Part shown: positions 1-7,369 of the stretch, one piece after another
How positions within the stretch are numbered: the first letter of the stretch is position 1
How the letters are laid out: every line of letters begins with the position of its first letter
Origin: Clostridia bacterium
GTDB taxonomy: Bacteria > Bacillota > Clostridia > UBA1381
Assembly (NCBI GenBank): GCA_900756545.1
Contig: CAAEKO010000022.1
Coordinates: forward strand, 1 to 17,473
DNA length: 17,473 nucleotides
Reading direction: 5' to 3'
The notes under the pieces: model-generated
Told to the model about the DNA's origin: nothing
The model's database searches: none
The model's input: only the letters and a program-made list of their open reading frames with translations
Position numbers and translations under genes: made by a program

Positions 1-1133
1 CCCTCCAGATACTTCCCCGCATTTTCCGTCATAATCGCTGTGTAGAGCGCTTGCAGCCCCGTATTGTCCCACTCAATCTCCTGATTTGTGTAAATTGCTG
101 TCGGGCCATCCGCACCCCCAATTATTCCAATGCTTGCGGCCTCCGGTTCTGTATATCCGATACTGCCGCACAACAATAACAACGCAATCAAAGTTCCCAT
201 CATTGTCCCTCTTTTCCTTGTTTTTAACTGCAAAATATCCGCAAACCGCTCCTGCATACTCCGTGGCCCGCCTAAAAACCTGGCCCCCACTCGGAGCGAC
301 GGATTCACTGCTTGTTTCATAACAGCCAGCATCGCACGGGCATACACTTGCCGCTGTTCTTCTTCCAGTTCTCTGACGACCTCGCCATCACAGATCATCT
401 CAATATCATTATCCATGCTCCGCCGCAGAATGTAAATCAAAGGATTGAACCAATGGACTGCATTCGCCAAAAGCATGAATAACTTACACCATAAATCCCG
501 GCGTTTATAATGGATCAGCTCATGCCTGAGTACAAGACGGATTTCCTCTCGAAGCAGAACCCCCTTCGGCAGATAAACCGACGGCTGAAATATGCCCACA
601 AGCATGGGGCTGTCAACCTCTTCGGATAAGTATACCTTGATTTTCCGTCGAATCCCTAATTCCGCGGTAAGCTTCCGGGCCACTATGTCCAGCTCCATAT
701 CCGCCGGCATCCGCCAGCGCCGCAGCCAATGCTTCGCAAGACTATACCGCACGCCAGAAATAAGTAAAAATCCAAATATCCCCGCAATCCACAGCAATTC
801 TGATAAATGCAGGATTTCGGCTAATCTCCATTTCTTTTCCATAGTCGGAAATTCCATTGGTGCTCTGGCCAGTATTTCCTGTCCCTGGGGTTCTGAAAAT
901 TGCGCAAATTCTGTTTTCTCTGTCTGCGCCAGCGGAGCAGCCGGCGCGATCTGCCGCGGCAGCGTAAGCTGAAATGGCACCAAAAGACGTACCGCCAGCA
1001 TGATTCCTACCACATACCGCCACTTCGGGATGTAGCGCTTCTTTATCAGCCGGGAAAACAACGACATAAATAGCATAACTACAGATACGACTATGGTATT
1101 CACTAACATAGGATAAAATAAGCCATCAATCAC
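1..1133 (-). CDS. BlaR1/MecR1-type M56 metallopeptidase sensor (partial)
   Basis: This is an integral membrane peptidase of the M56 family, the sensor/antirepressor partner of BlaI-type repressors. About 377 codons are visible and the C-terminal end lies beyond the left edge. A GTG start at 1133 is chosen because AAGGAGGG lies 8-9 bases upstream; it overlaps the end of blaI by 8 bases. Hydrophobic segments lie near residues 7-25 and 36-50, another near 105-125, and one near 310-325. The zinc protease signature HELIH is at residues 204-208, followed by YKRRDLW, as in family members. After the last membrane segment comes IGIIGGADGPTAIY (residues 335-348), a motif best known from sodium-pump decarboxylase beta subunits. 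In known systems the membrane sensor leads to cleavage of the repressor. The inducing signal here is unknown, and no beta-lactamase is in view. Confidence 0.88.
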   Translation of the reverse strand, partial: MIDGLFYPMLVNTIVVSVVMLFMSLFSRLIKKRYIPKWRYVVGIMLAVRLLVPFQLTLPRQIAPAAPLAQTEKTEFAQFSEPQGQEILARAPMEFPTMEKKWRLAEILHLSELLWIAGIFGFLLISGVRYSLAKHWLRRWRMPADMELDIVARKLTAELGIRRKIKVYLSEEVDSPMLVGIFQPSVYLPKGVLLREEIRLVLRHELIHYKRRDLWCKLFMLLANAVHWFNPLIYILRRSMDNDIEMICDGEVVRELEEEQRQVYARAMLAVMKQAVNPSLRVGARFLGGPRSMQERFADILQLKTRKRGTMMGTLIALLLLCGSIGYTEPEAASIGIIGGADGPTAIYTNQEIEWDNTGLQALYTAIMTENAGKYLE

Positions 1134-1518
1134 TCTGTTTTCCCTCCTTGCGAAGCATTTCCTCCAACTCCCGGATATCTTCCTTTGTGATACTTCGTGT
1201 ATTTACAAGACCAGCAAACAGATCTTTAAAGGAATTTTTATAAAATCTCTCAAAGAAAGTTTTTGTTTCTCTGTTCCTGTAATCCTCTTCTGATACTGTT
1301 GGACTATAATATTTAAGCCTGCCCCGAGTTTCTGCCCGCACAAAGCCCCGCTCTGACAGCCGGGCCAGCAACGCCTGCAAAGTGGACATACTCCATGACC
1401 GGTTTTGGTTTAATTCCTCCAGCAGAGCGGAAGTCTTCATCTCTTTTCCGGCCTCCCATAGTACCAGCATCACATCCAACTCTGCATCCGGCAGACGCTG
1501 AAATTGTTTTTCCTGCAT
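1126..1518 (-). CDS. BlaI/MecI-family transcriptional repressor
   Basis: A 130-residue winged-helix repressor of the BlaI/MecI/CopY family. The N-terminal half has the family pattern: LPDAELDVMLVLWEAG, then SWSMSTLQALLARLSERGFV as the recognition region, then RLKYYSP in the wing. The C-terminal half is helical (FFERFYKN onward), as expected for dimerisation and the cleavage region. An upstream in-frame ATG at 1533 exists, but 1518 is preferred because an AGGGGGAG ribosome site lies just before it and nothing precedes 1533. The gene overlaps the M56 sensor downstream, so the two are translationally coupled. Two direct repeats around its promoter suggest that it represses itself. The target genes beyond this pair are not visible. 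Confidence 0.9.
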   Translation of the reverse strand: MQEKQFQRLPDAELDVMLVLWEAGKEMKTSALLEELNQNRSWSMSTLQALLARLSERGFVRAETRGRLKYYSPTVSEEDYRNRETKTFFERFYKNSFKDLFAGLVNTRSITKEDIRELEEMLRKEGKQSD

Positions 1519-1528
1519 TTTCTCCCCC

Positions 1529-1580
1529 TTCATTTACATTTGTCAATATAATAACACATTCATCTACATTTGTCAATATA
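1529..1580 (-). promoter_or_regulatory. blaI promoter with two tandem BlaI-like operators
   Basis: On the minus strand a TTGACA box (1576-1571) and a TATTAT box (1553-1548) are separated by exactly 17 bases. Overlapping them are two copies of a 22-bp sequence at 1529-1550 and 1559-1580 that differ at one base and are spaced 30 bp apart. Each contains ACA-AA-TGT, an ACA/TGT dyad like that recognised by BlaI/MecI repressors. One copy covers the -35 and the other the -10 to +1 region. Binding by the adjacent BlaI protein is an inference. Confidence 0.75.
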
Positions 1581-1586
1581 AAATAC

Positions 1587-1617
1587 AAAAAAATATAGTC
1601 TTTGACTATATTTTTTT
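1587..1617 (-). terminator. Rho-independent terminator of the GNAT gene
   Basis: A 14-bp perfect inverted repeat (1587-1600 and 1604-1617) has a 3-base loop. Its outer arms are runs of seven A and seven T, so it can work in both directions. The stop codon of the acetyltransferase gene (1608-1606) falls inside the stem. The terminator separates that operon from the blaI promoter immediately beyond. Confidence 0.8.
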
Positions 1618-2049
1618 GCTTAGATAGACCATATCCCGCAGTAATATGCCATCCTCCCAAATCGGATGATCGTAATTTTCAGTAAAAAAACTTTTTTTCA
1701 AATGTGACCGACAAAACCCACAGCTTTCATAAAATCGTACTGTTTTCGGCACATCTCCCGTACCTACAAGCATGGTGTGAAATCTTCCAGCATATTGTGC
1801 GCACAGAAGCTCAATCATTCTTCGTCCATACCCCTGCCGTTGACATTCCAGCCGAACCGCCAGATTTTTCAGTTCGCAGACGCCGATTTCTTCCTTCGTT
1901 ATTACTGCTACAGCTTTCACATCCCCGTTCCGCAGAATATACATGTCTCCCCGCTCCAAATAGCGGTCAACCATATTTTCCTGCTCGTCCGCCAAAAGCA
2001 AAAGATCTAAATACTGCTTTTTATTTTCGGTTACTTTTATCAATTCCAT
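1606..2049 (-). CDS. GNAT-family N-acetyltransferase
   Basis: A 147-residue single-domain acetyltransferase of the GNAT superfamily, which moves an acetyl group from acetyl-CoA to an amine. The acetyl-CoA loop is recognisable in RLECQRQGYGRRMIELL (about residues 86-102), preceded by the beta strand CELKNLAV. A later strand and loop, FYESCGF, is the usual C-terminal landmark. The substrate cannot be told from sequence. ATG at 2049 is used; a TTG at 2055 in the same frame would overlap the deacylase stop codon. Neither has a strong ribosome site, so translation is probably coupled to dtd, whose stop lies 3 bases before this ATG. It is the last gene of the ABC-F/dtd operon and its stop codon is inside the terminator stem. 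Confidence 0.85.
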   Translation of the reverse strand: MELIKVTENKKQYLDLLLLADEQENMVDRYLERGDMYILRNGDVKAVAVITKEEIGVCELKNLAVRLECQRQGYGRRMIELLCAQYAGRFHTMLVGTGDVPKTVRFYESCGFCRSHLKKSFFTENYDHPIWEDGILLRDMVYLSKKI

Positions 2050-2051
2050 AA

Positions 2052-2501
2052 TCAAAACAACTTTTTACTGTCCAAGAGCAGCGTTACCGGGCCGTCATTC
2101 ACCAGTTCCACCTGCATGTCCGCACCAAAAATTCCATTTTCAGTCTTGAACCCTTTTTCCCGGCAATAGGCTAAAAACGCTTCATAAAGCCGGTTTGCAT
2201 GTTCAGGCTTTCCGGCTTTGTCAAAGCTGGGCCTTCGGCCCTTACGGCAATCACCGAACAAGGTAAACTGGGAAACCACCAGCAGCTCACCGTTTACATC
2301 AGCCAGACTTAGGTTCATTTTCCCGTCCCCATCATCAAACACACGTAAACCCAAAATCTTATCCGCCAGATAGCGCAGATCGGTTTCATCATCCTCATCA
2401 CATACGCCAAGCAAGACTAAAAAACCGCCGCTGACTTTGCCTGCAATTTCTTGTCCCACCCGGACACTGGCACGCTTTACACGCTGTACTACTGCCCGCA
2501 T
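2052..2501 (-). CDS. dtd: D-aminoacyl-tRNA deacylase
   Basis: This 149-residue protein hydrolyses D-amino acids (and glycine wrongly attached to tRNA-Ala) from tRNA, protecting translation in the cytoplasm. The N-terminus MRAVVQRVKRASVRV is typical. The two active-site motifs are both present: SQFTLFGD (about residues 77-84), and NDGPVT near residue 135, whose Gly-Pro pair corresponds to the chiral selector. Length matches the bacterial DTD1 family. The ATG lies inside the last codons of the ABC-F gene (13-base overlap), with a GAGG ribosome site 9 bases upstream, so the two are co-transcribed and probably coupled. No key residue is missing. Confidence 0.95.
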   Translation of the reverse strand: MRAVVQRVKRASVRVGQEIAGKVSGGFLVLLGVCDEDDETDLRYLADKILGLRVFDDGDGKMNLSLADVNGELLVVSQFTLFGDCRKGRRPSFDKAGKPEHANRLYEAFLAYCREKGFKTENGIFGADMQVELVNDGPVTLLLDSKKLF

Positions 2502-4405
2502 TCTAATTCCTCAATTCTTTTCTGGAGCTGCTCCCACTGGGCAAAAAGCTCCTCTAATTTATTATTCAACGTATCTAAATTTTGCGAAAACTCCGCTGCC
2601 TTCACATAATCCGCCGCGATTTCCGGTTTCATCAGCTCTGCATTCAAAGCGTTGATTTCTTCCTCTGTCCTGGCGATTTCCTCCTCAGTTTTCTGAAAAC
2701 GGGCAGCGGTTTTGCGACGTTCAGATTCCAGCCTTTTCTGCGCCTTATAATCTAGCGCACTGTCAGACTGTTTCGTATCCTTATTTCCGATTGATTCAGT
2801 TTCTTTGAATTTTTCCTGATAGTAATCGTAATTTCCAAAAAAACTCAGGATCCTTTCTCCGTCCATTCGTAAAATCCGGGTAGCCAGTTTATTGATAAAG
2901 TATCGGTCATGGGAAACCACCAGCATCGTACCGTCATATCCCTCCAGCGCTTTTTCCAGCGCCTCTTTAGACTGAATATCCAGATGGTTGGTCGGTTCGT
3001 CCAGAATCAGGAAATTAACGCTCTGCAAAATCAACTTGACAAGCTCCACTCTGGCCCGCTCTCCGCCGGACAATTTCTTGATTTCCTTAAACACATCCTC
3101 GCCCCGGAACAAAAAGGCCGCTAAGGCATTCCGGATTTCCGTCTGCGTCATTTTGGGATATGTATCCCATATCTCATCCACAACTGTTTTCTCCATATCC
3201 AGATGTTCTTGAATCTGATCGTAATAGCCGATCTTGGTATTCGCGCCAATTTTATATGTCCCTGCTGTGGGCACGTACTGCCCAAGGAGCACTTTTAAAA
3301 AAGAAGTTTTGCCGCATCCGTTAGGACCAAGCAAAAATACCCGTTCTCCTTTTCGGATATGGACGTCCGCATTCCGAAAAAGCTGTTTTTCTTCAAAGCG
3401 CAAAGTTAGATTTTCTGCAATTAAAACGTCGTTTCCGCCGCCGGGCAAAGCGCGAAAATGGAATTGGATTTTCTCCTGTTCCTCCGCCGGCTTTTCCAGC
3501 GTCTTTTTCAGCCGTTCAATAACCTTAAGTTTGCTTTCCGCCGTCTTAATATTTTTCTCCCGGTTCCAGCGGCGCTGCTGTTCTACAACACCTTCCAGAC
3601 GCTGGACTTCTTTTTGCGTATTTTCATAATTTCGTTGCTGGGTAAGCTTTTCAATTTCCCTTTGCTGTATAAAAAAACTATAGTTTCCGTCCGCCGAATA
3701 AAACTTCCCTGCTTCTAAAGAAAACGTCCTGTTACATACCTTGTCTAAAAAATAGCGGTCATGGGAAATCACGATCACTGCTCCCCGGTAACTGATTAGG
3801 AAATCCTCCAGCCATTCCACAGAACCAATATCCAGATGGTTGGTCGGTTCGTCCAACAACAGAAGATTGGAGTCTGAAAGCAGAATTTTACCCAGTTCAA
3901 GGCGGGTTTTCTGTCCCCCGGAAAGATTGCGCACAGGCATGCTAAACTCTTCTTCCAAAAAACCCAGTCCTAAAAGCGCCGCCCGGATTTTGCTGGGGTA
4001 ATAAAATCCATCCGCGGCGGCAAACTGTTCATTCAGTATATGCTGCCGCCGAATCAGTGCGTCCATATCTGCGGGTTCATTTTCCAGCGCATACCGGATA
4101 TCCTCTAACTCCTGCTCCATGGCGATAACGTCCGAAAAGACAGTCATCAGCTCGTCACATACCGACCTATCGGAGTCCGCACAAGCATACTGCTCGAGAT
4201 AGCCGATTTTCGTATATTTATTTTTATAAATATCGCCTCCGTCCTGCCGCATACTGCCAATCAGCATTTTAAACAGGGTCGATTTTCCGGCGCCGTTGGC
4301 GCCGATTAGGCCGATGCGGTCATGCTCCGCGATATGAAAGCTCACATCATCAAACAGCAGCGCATCCCCAAACATTTTTTTCAATCCGTTTACATTCAGT
4401 AACAT
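2489..4405 (-). CDS. ABC-F family ATPase
   Basis: A 638-residue soluble protein with two ABC ATPase domains and no membrane domain, the hallmark of ABC-F proteins, which act on the ribosome. Domain 1 has Walker A GANGAGKST (35-43), signature LSGGQ (161-165) and LLLLDEPTNHLD (181-192). Domain 2 has GPNGCGKTS (360-368), LSGGE (445-449) and FLILDEPTNHLD (465-476). The linker at about 240-318 is charged and helical, as in the P-site tRNA interaction motif. After residue 550 comes a C-terminal coiled coil. Size and layout resemble the YdiF-type housekeeping group more than the shorter antibiotic-resistance ABC-Fs, but that assignment is tentative. The gene starts 18 bases after the SLH-glucosaminidase gene and overlaps dtd. 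Confidence 0.93.
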   Translation of the reverse strand: MLLNVNGLKKMFGDALLFDDVSFHIAEHDRIGLIGANGAGKSTLFKMLIGSMRQDGGDIYKNKYTKIGYLEQYACADSDRSVCDELMTVFSDVIAMEQELEDIRYALENEPADMDALIRRQHILNEQFAAADGFYYPSKIRAALLGLGFLEEEFSMPVRNLSGGQKTRLELGKILLSDSNLLLLDEPTNHLDIGSVEWLEDFLISYRGAVIVISHDRYFLDKVCNRTFSLEAGKFYSADGNYSFFIQQREIEKLTQQRNYENTQKEVQRLEGVVEQQRRWNREKNIKTAESKLKVIERLKKTLEKPAEEQEKIQFHFRALPGGGNDVLIAENLTLRFEEKQLFRNADVHIRKGERVFLLGPNGCGKTSFLKVLLGQYVPTAGTYKIGANTKIGYYDQIQEHLDMEKTVVDEIWDTYPKMTQTEIRNALAAFLFRGEDVFKEIKKLSGGERARVELVKLILQSVNFLILDEPTNHLDIQSKEALEKALEGYDGTMLVVSHDRYFINKLATRILRMDGERILSFFGNYDYYQEKFKETESIGNKDTKQSDSALDYKAQKRLESERRKTAARFQKTEEEIARTEEEINALNAELMKPEIAADYVKAAEFSQNLDTLNNKLEELFAQWEQLQKRIEELECGQ

Positions 4406-4423
4406 TTTTCCCGAAATCCTTTG

Positions 4424-5554
4424 TTATGTATTCATCATTGGTTCTATGTAGTCATGCAGGATACTATAGCCGTAATAAAGATCCGGACACCATTTTCCGC
4501 CCAGTTCTTCCAAAGTTTTTACCGTTCCCGCCCATTTCAGGCTCTTGACAGAATAATACCGATCATGCGGCTCTCCCACCGGCGCCAACCCTAAATATGC
4601 GCTCATATGGTTGAAATGTCCGCGTACACCATCCTCTGGCGTCGCAAAGGTTTCATGATCCTCCGGCCTGTCGCCGGTAGCGGATTTCGTCTTAATCCCC
4701 GCCCAATTGTTTTGCTCCGGTTTGACCTGCCCGGTATATTTCCCATACGCGGTTTCTTTCGCCGCCTGAGCATACATGATCTCAGGCCGTATTCCGGTTA
4801 ACTCGCCGTATTGCCAATAATAGTCGGCAATGTCAATAAAACGCTGGTGCGCGCCTTTCTTTTCCGCCCATTTTTTTGCCTGCTCCAGCGTCACTTGTGC
4901 CGTTCCCGTCATACTGGTTGACGACTGCTTCACTCCCAAATCCAATGTGATGTTGCCAGCCTTGGCCTCCAGTACACGGTAAATCAGCGAGCATGCCTCG
5001 GCACGGGTCAGTAAGTCCTTCGGATTCAAAAAACCACTGTCGCCTTTCATATATCCCCGTTCTACCGCAATACACACAAGCTTTTTATAATCCTTATCCA
5101 CCTGATCCGCATCCGCAAAATTATAATCCAGGATATTGCTATTGCGAATATTCCCTTCAGTAAGGCCAGAAATCAAGACTAACGATGAAGCAAATTCTTC
5201 TCTCGTTACCCTTTCCAAGGGCCGGAACGTCGTATCCTTTTTCTTGCGGTAGTTCTGGAAGGCCGCAATGTAGTCTTTTGACCACCTCCATGTCTCAACA
5301 TCTGAATATGCCGATTCTGCCAGGATCGAACCGGACGTTTTATCAAAAGCGTCTACCAGCATTTTCGCCATCTGCTCCCGGGTCAGGTTATGATCCAATG
5401 CCAGATCACCGTTTTCCATACCATTCATGATCCCTTTTATCTGGCAATATGCGACTGCATCCGCCGCCCATGACATATCCTGCGCCCAGCCTGTCTGTAT
5501 GCTTACGGCGAGCGCCGCCAAAGACAAGGCTATGATTGCTTTTTTTCGTGCCAT
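4424..5554 (-). CDS. Secreted SLH-domain endo-beta-N-acetylglucosaminidase
   Basis: A 376-residue exported wall enzyme. The start at 5554 is preferred over the in-frame ATG at 5569 because GGGAGGA lies 6 bases before it. Residues 1-24 form a signal peptide (MARKK, then a hydrophobic stretch ending GWAQ). Residues about 27-200 hold three S-layer-homology-type repeats, each with a LTRE/VTREE/LTRAEA landmark; these normally bind secondary wall polymers. Residues about 235-376 form a glucosaminidase domain: ADYYWQYGELTGI, then AQAAKETAYGKYTG with the likely catalytic Glu267, and NNWAGIKT. The enzyme is therefore probably held at the wall, where it cuts the glycan strands of peptidoglycan. It leads an operon with the ABC-F gene. 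Confidence 0.88.
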   Translation of the reverse strand: MARKKAIIALSLAALAVSIQTGWAQDMSWAADAVAYCQIKGIMNGMENGDLALDHNLTREQMAKMLVDAFDKTSGSILAESAYSDVETWRWSKDYIAAFQNYRKKKDTTFRPLERVTREEFASSLVLISGLTEGNIRNSNILDYNFADADQVDKDYKKLVCIAVERGYMKGDSGFLNPKDLLTRAEACSLIYRVLEAKAGNITLDLGVKQSSTSMTGTAQVTLEQAKKWAEKKGAHQRFIDIADYYWQYGELTGIRPEIMYAQAAKETAYGKYTGQVKPEQNNWAGIKTKSATGDRPEDHETFATPEDGVRGHFNHMSAYLGLAPVGEPHDRYYSVKSLKWAGTVKTLEELGGKWCPDLYYGYSILHDYIEPMMNT

Positions 5555-5587
5555 GTATAATCCTCCCATTTTATATCATTATTAATT

Positions 5588-5616
5588 ATTATACCGTCTA
5601 TGCTCATATTTTTCAA
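5588..5616 (-). promoter_or_regulatory. Promoter of the SLH-glucosaminidase/ABC-F operon
   Basis: TTGAAA (5616-5611) and TATAAT (5593-5588) on the minus strand are separated by 17 bases, a near-consensus housekeeping promoter 33 bases before the ATG. No operator-like repeat is evident. Confidence 0.75.
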
Positions 5617-5660
5617 GTTATGTTGCAGAAATGTAATAAAGCTAAATCCGTTATTGCTCC

Positions 5661-5690
5661 AAACAAAAAAGACGGCTGAGGCCGTCCCCT
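5661..5690 (-). terminator. Terminator after the P-loop/Asp23 gene
   Basis: Read on the minus strand, GACGGC and GCCGTC (5686-5671) pair around a 4-base loop and are followed by a T-rich tract (5670-5661). It ends the carD-ispDF-rex-ATPase gene run. Confidence 0.85.
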
Positions 5691-5742
5691 TTACTATCAT
5701 TCAAAAAATTCTAGAATACGCCCGTTTACTTCAACTTCCATA

Positions 5743-6558
5743 TCAAACCTTTAAATTTTTCACTAGAATATGTACCCGCCGGGCATTTACCGCCGAATAC
5801 CGTTCTACACCGTCCACAACAGCTTTTTGGATATTCCTCGCCGTTTCTAAAATATCACAGCCATAGTACAAAGTCAAAATCACATCAATGTGCGCGCCGT
5901 GAGTAGATTTACGAATATTCACACCATTGACCTTGAATACCGATTTGTTCTTTTTGGTCTCATGGATTGTGATGTCCGCAATCACATTGTCACAAATCAT
6001 GTAGTCTCCCAGATAGCTGAACGTCGGACGTACTATGGTCTTATCACTTTCCTGCTCCGGTTTGCCGGAATCAAGGCTTTTCTGGAACAGGCGCAATGGA
6101 TGCAGGAAATACCCAGAAAAATCCTTTTTGATCTCAAAGGATGGGACAGGAATAACATGCTGTCCCTCATTTTGCCGCATATTCCGAGCCATTTCCATTT
6201 CCTCCGGCGTAGAAATATCCTCAATCCGAATATATTCTTCAATTTCCGGCAATTCCAGCATTGCCGCAATCCGCTGTACCATTCCATCGGAAGTGCCCAG
6301 AATCATGATGCGCTCTATCCTATGCTGCCGGATGGAATTACGCACCTGACGGGCATGTTCCTTATCTACGAACAAGGCCCTGCGCACAGACGCCAGCCGG
6401 GTAGGCTCCCGTTTCGCAGACACCCCGGCTAAAACCTTGTTTTCCGCGATCAGCAGGCCATCGTCAATAATCGCATCAACATTATATTTTTTTGAAACCA
6501 TAATGGCCCGGTGGCTTTTTCCTGTGCCGCTGGGGCCAACAAATGCAATTGTATGCAT
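5743..6558 (-). CDS. P-loop ATPase fused to an Asp23/Gls24-like domain
   Basis: A 271-residue cytoplasmic protein of unknown function with two recognisable parts. The N-terminus is a P-loop NTPase: MHTIAFVGPSGTGKS with Walker A at 8-15, a DDGLLI strand near 32-37, and a second hydrophobic strand RIMILG at 83-88. The last about 85 residues (186-270) resemble Asp23/Gls24 proteins: a conserved strand pair ending in HIDVILTLYYGCDI, then a helix, and a closing VNARRVHILVKNL. Asp23-family proteins are small envelope-stress or membrane-associated proteins. An AGGAG site lies 6 bases before the ATG, and the gene follows rex by 42 bases, so Rex may control it. Domain calls come from pattern only; the ATP-driven partner or target is not known. 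Confidence 0.75.
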   Translation of the reverse strand: MHTIAFVGPSGTGKSHRAIMVSKKYNVDAIIDDGLLIAENKVLAGVSAKREPTRLASVRRALFVDKEHARQVRNSIRQHRIERIMILGTSDGMVQRIAAMLELPEIEEYIRIEDISTPEEMEMARNMRQNEGQHVIPVPSFEIKKDFSGYFLHPLRLFQKSLDSGKPEQESDKTIVRPTFSYLGDYMICDNVIADITIHETKKNKSVFKVNGVNIRKSTHGAHIDVILTLYYGCDILETARNIQKAVVDGVERYSAVNARRVHILVKNLKV

Positions 6559-6600
6559 AAAAATCTCCTATCCGCCGACCGGCGCACATTTTCTTGTGTA

Positions 6601-7236
6601 TCAATCGCCCTGCTTAATTTTATAGGACAACGTCATCAGGCTGTCAGAAAGGTGAACGTTCTCAATAGCCACGGGCTTGTCCGATTTCAATTCCACATAG
6701 GAAAAATTCCAAAGCCCCTTAATCCCATAATCAACAAGCCTATTCGCCATTTCCTCCGTCACCTTCCGGGGCGTGGCTAAAATTGCAATATCAATGCCAT
6801 TTTCCCGGACAAAGGATTCCAACTCGTCAATATGCCGTATTTTCAGGCTGTTAACCGACTTTCCCACAATTTCAGGCGCCACATCAAATATACCGGCGAG
6901 CCTGAAGCCTCGCTTTGCAAAGGTGGTATGGGTAGCCAATGCATGTCCCAGATGGCCTGCGCCTACAATAATGGTCTTATAGCCTTCGTGCAGCCCCAAA
7001 ATCTCGCCGATTTCCTGATAAAGATATTCGACATTATATCCATAGCCCTGCTGTCCGAAACCGCCGAAATAATTAAAATCCTGCCGGATCTGCGAAGCTG
7101 TCACATTCATTTTTTCACTAAGGACATTAGACGAAATCCGCTTAATATCCTGCCGCAGAAATTCGCCCAAATACCGATAATACCGCGGGAGCCGCTTGAT
7201 GACAACCGACGGTACCTTTTTCCCGTTGTAATTCAA
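6601..7236 (-). CDS. rex: Redox-sensing transcriptional repressor Rex
   Basis: A 211-residue repressor that senses the NADH/NAD+ ratio and controls fermentation and respiration genes. The N-terminal winged helix has the family block VVIKRLPRYYRYLGEFL (11-27), then TASQIRQDFNYFGGFGQQGYGY (47-68), the DNA-binding region. The Rossmann fold begins with TIIVGAGHLGHALA (88-101), the NADH-binding glycine motif. The C-terminal helix, used for domain swapping, is intact. Translation begins at TTG 7236, supported by a GAGGGGG ribosome site 8 bases upstream and by alignment of the N-terminus with known Rex proteins. A Rex-type palindrome lies just upstream of the gene, consistent with autoregulation. 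Confidence 0.96.
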   Translation of the reverse strand: MNYNGKKVPSVVIKRLPRYYRYLGEFLRQDIKRISSNVLSEKMNVTASQIRQDFNYFGGFGQQGYGYNVEYLYQEIGEILGLHEGYKTIIVGAGHLGHALATHTTFAKRGFRLAGIFDVAPEIVGKSVNSLKIRHIDELESFVRENGIDIAILATPRKVTEEMANRLVDYGIKGLWNFSYVELKSDKPVAIENVHLSDSLMTLSYKIKQGD

Positions 7237-7257
7237 TCGAAATACCCCCTCAATTTA

Positions 7258-7277
7258 GTTAAATATTTAACATTATA
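7258..7277 (-). promoter_or_regulatory. Rex operator abutting a -10 box
   Basis: GTTAA-ATAT-TTAAC (7258-7271) is a perfect 14-bp palindrome that matches the core of the Rex consensus (GTTAA, four bases, TTAAC). On the minus strand a TATAAT (7277-7272) directly precedes it, so a bound repressor would block initiation. No good -35 box is seen for this -10. Autoregulation is inferred. Confidence 0.75.
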
Positions 7278-7369
7278 TCCTATAAACCTTGAAACAATTT
7301 AATGATGCAATTATTCATATGCCGCTTTAATCAAGATGAGAAATAATTCCAAACGATATAGGGATTCAT

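Noticed and set aside
742..1023. Minus-strand frame of 93 codons with GC-rich, Ala-rich translation
   Set aside because: It is an out-of-frame reading of the M56 sensor; the sensor frame carries the HELIH motif and runs through it without stops.
1606..2055. TTG at 2055 as the acetyltransferase start
   Set aside because: It gives only two more residues (MIMEL), overlaps the dtd stop and has no ribosome site; ATG 2049 is equally or more plausible.
2489..4405. ABC-F gene as an antibiotic-resistance determinant beside blaI/blaR1
   Set aside because: The protein is of housekeeping ABC-F length and architecture, and a terminator and the blaI promoter separate the two operons.
5890..6432. Plus-strand open frame of 180 codons
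   Set aside because: Antisense shadow of the P-loop/Asp23 gene; no ribosome site and no recognisable domain.
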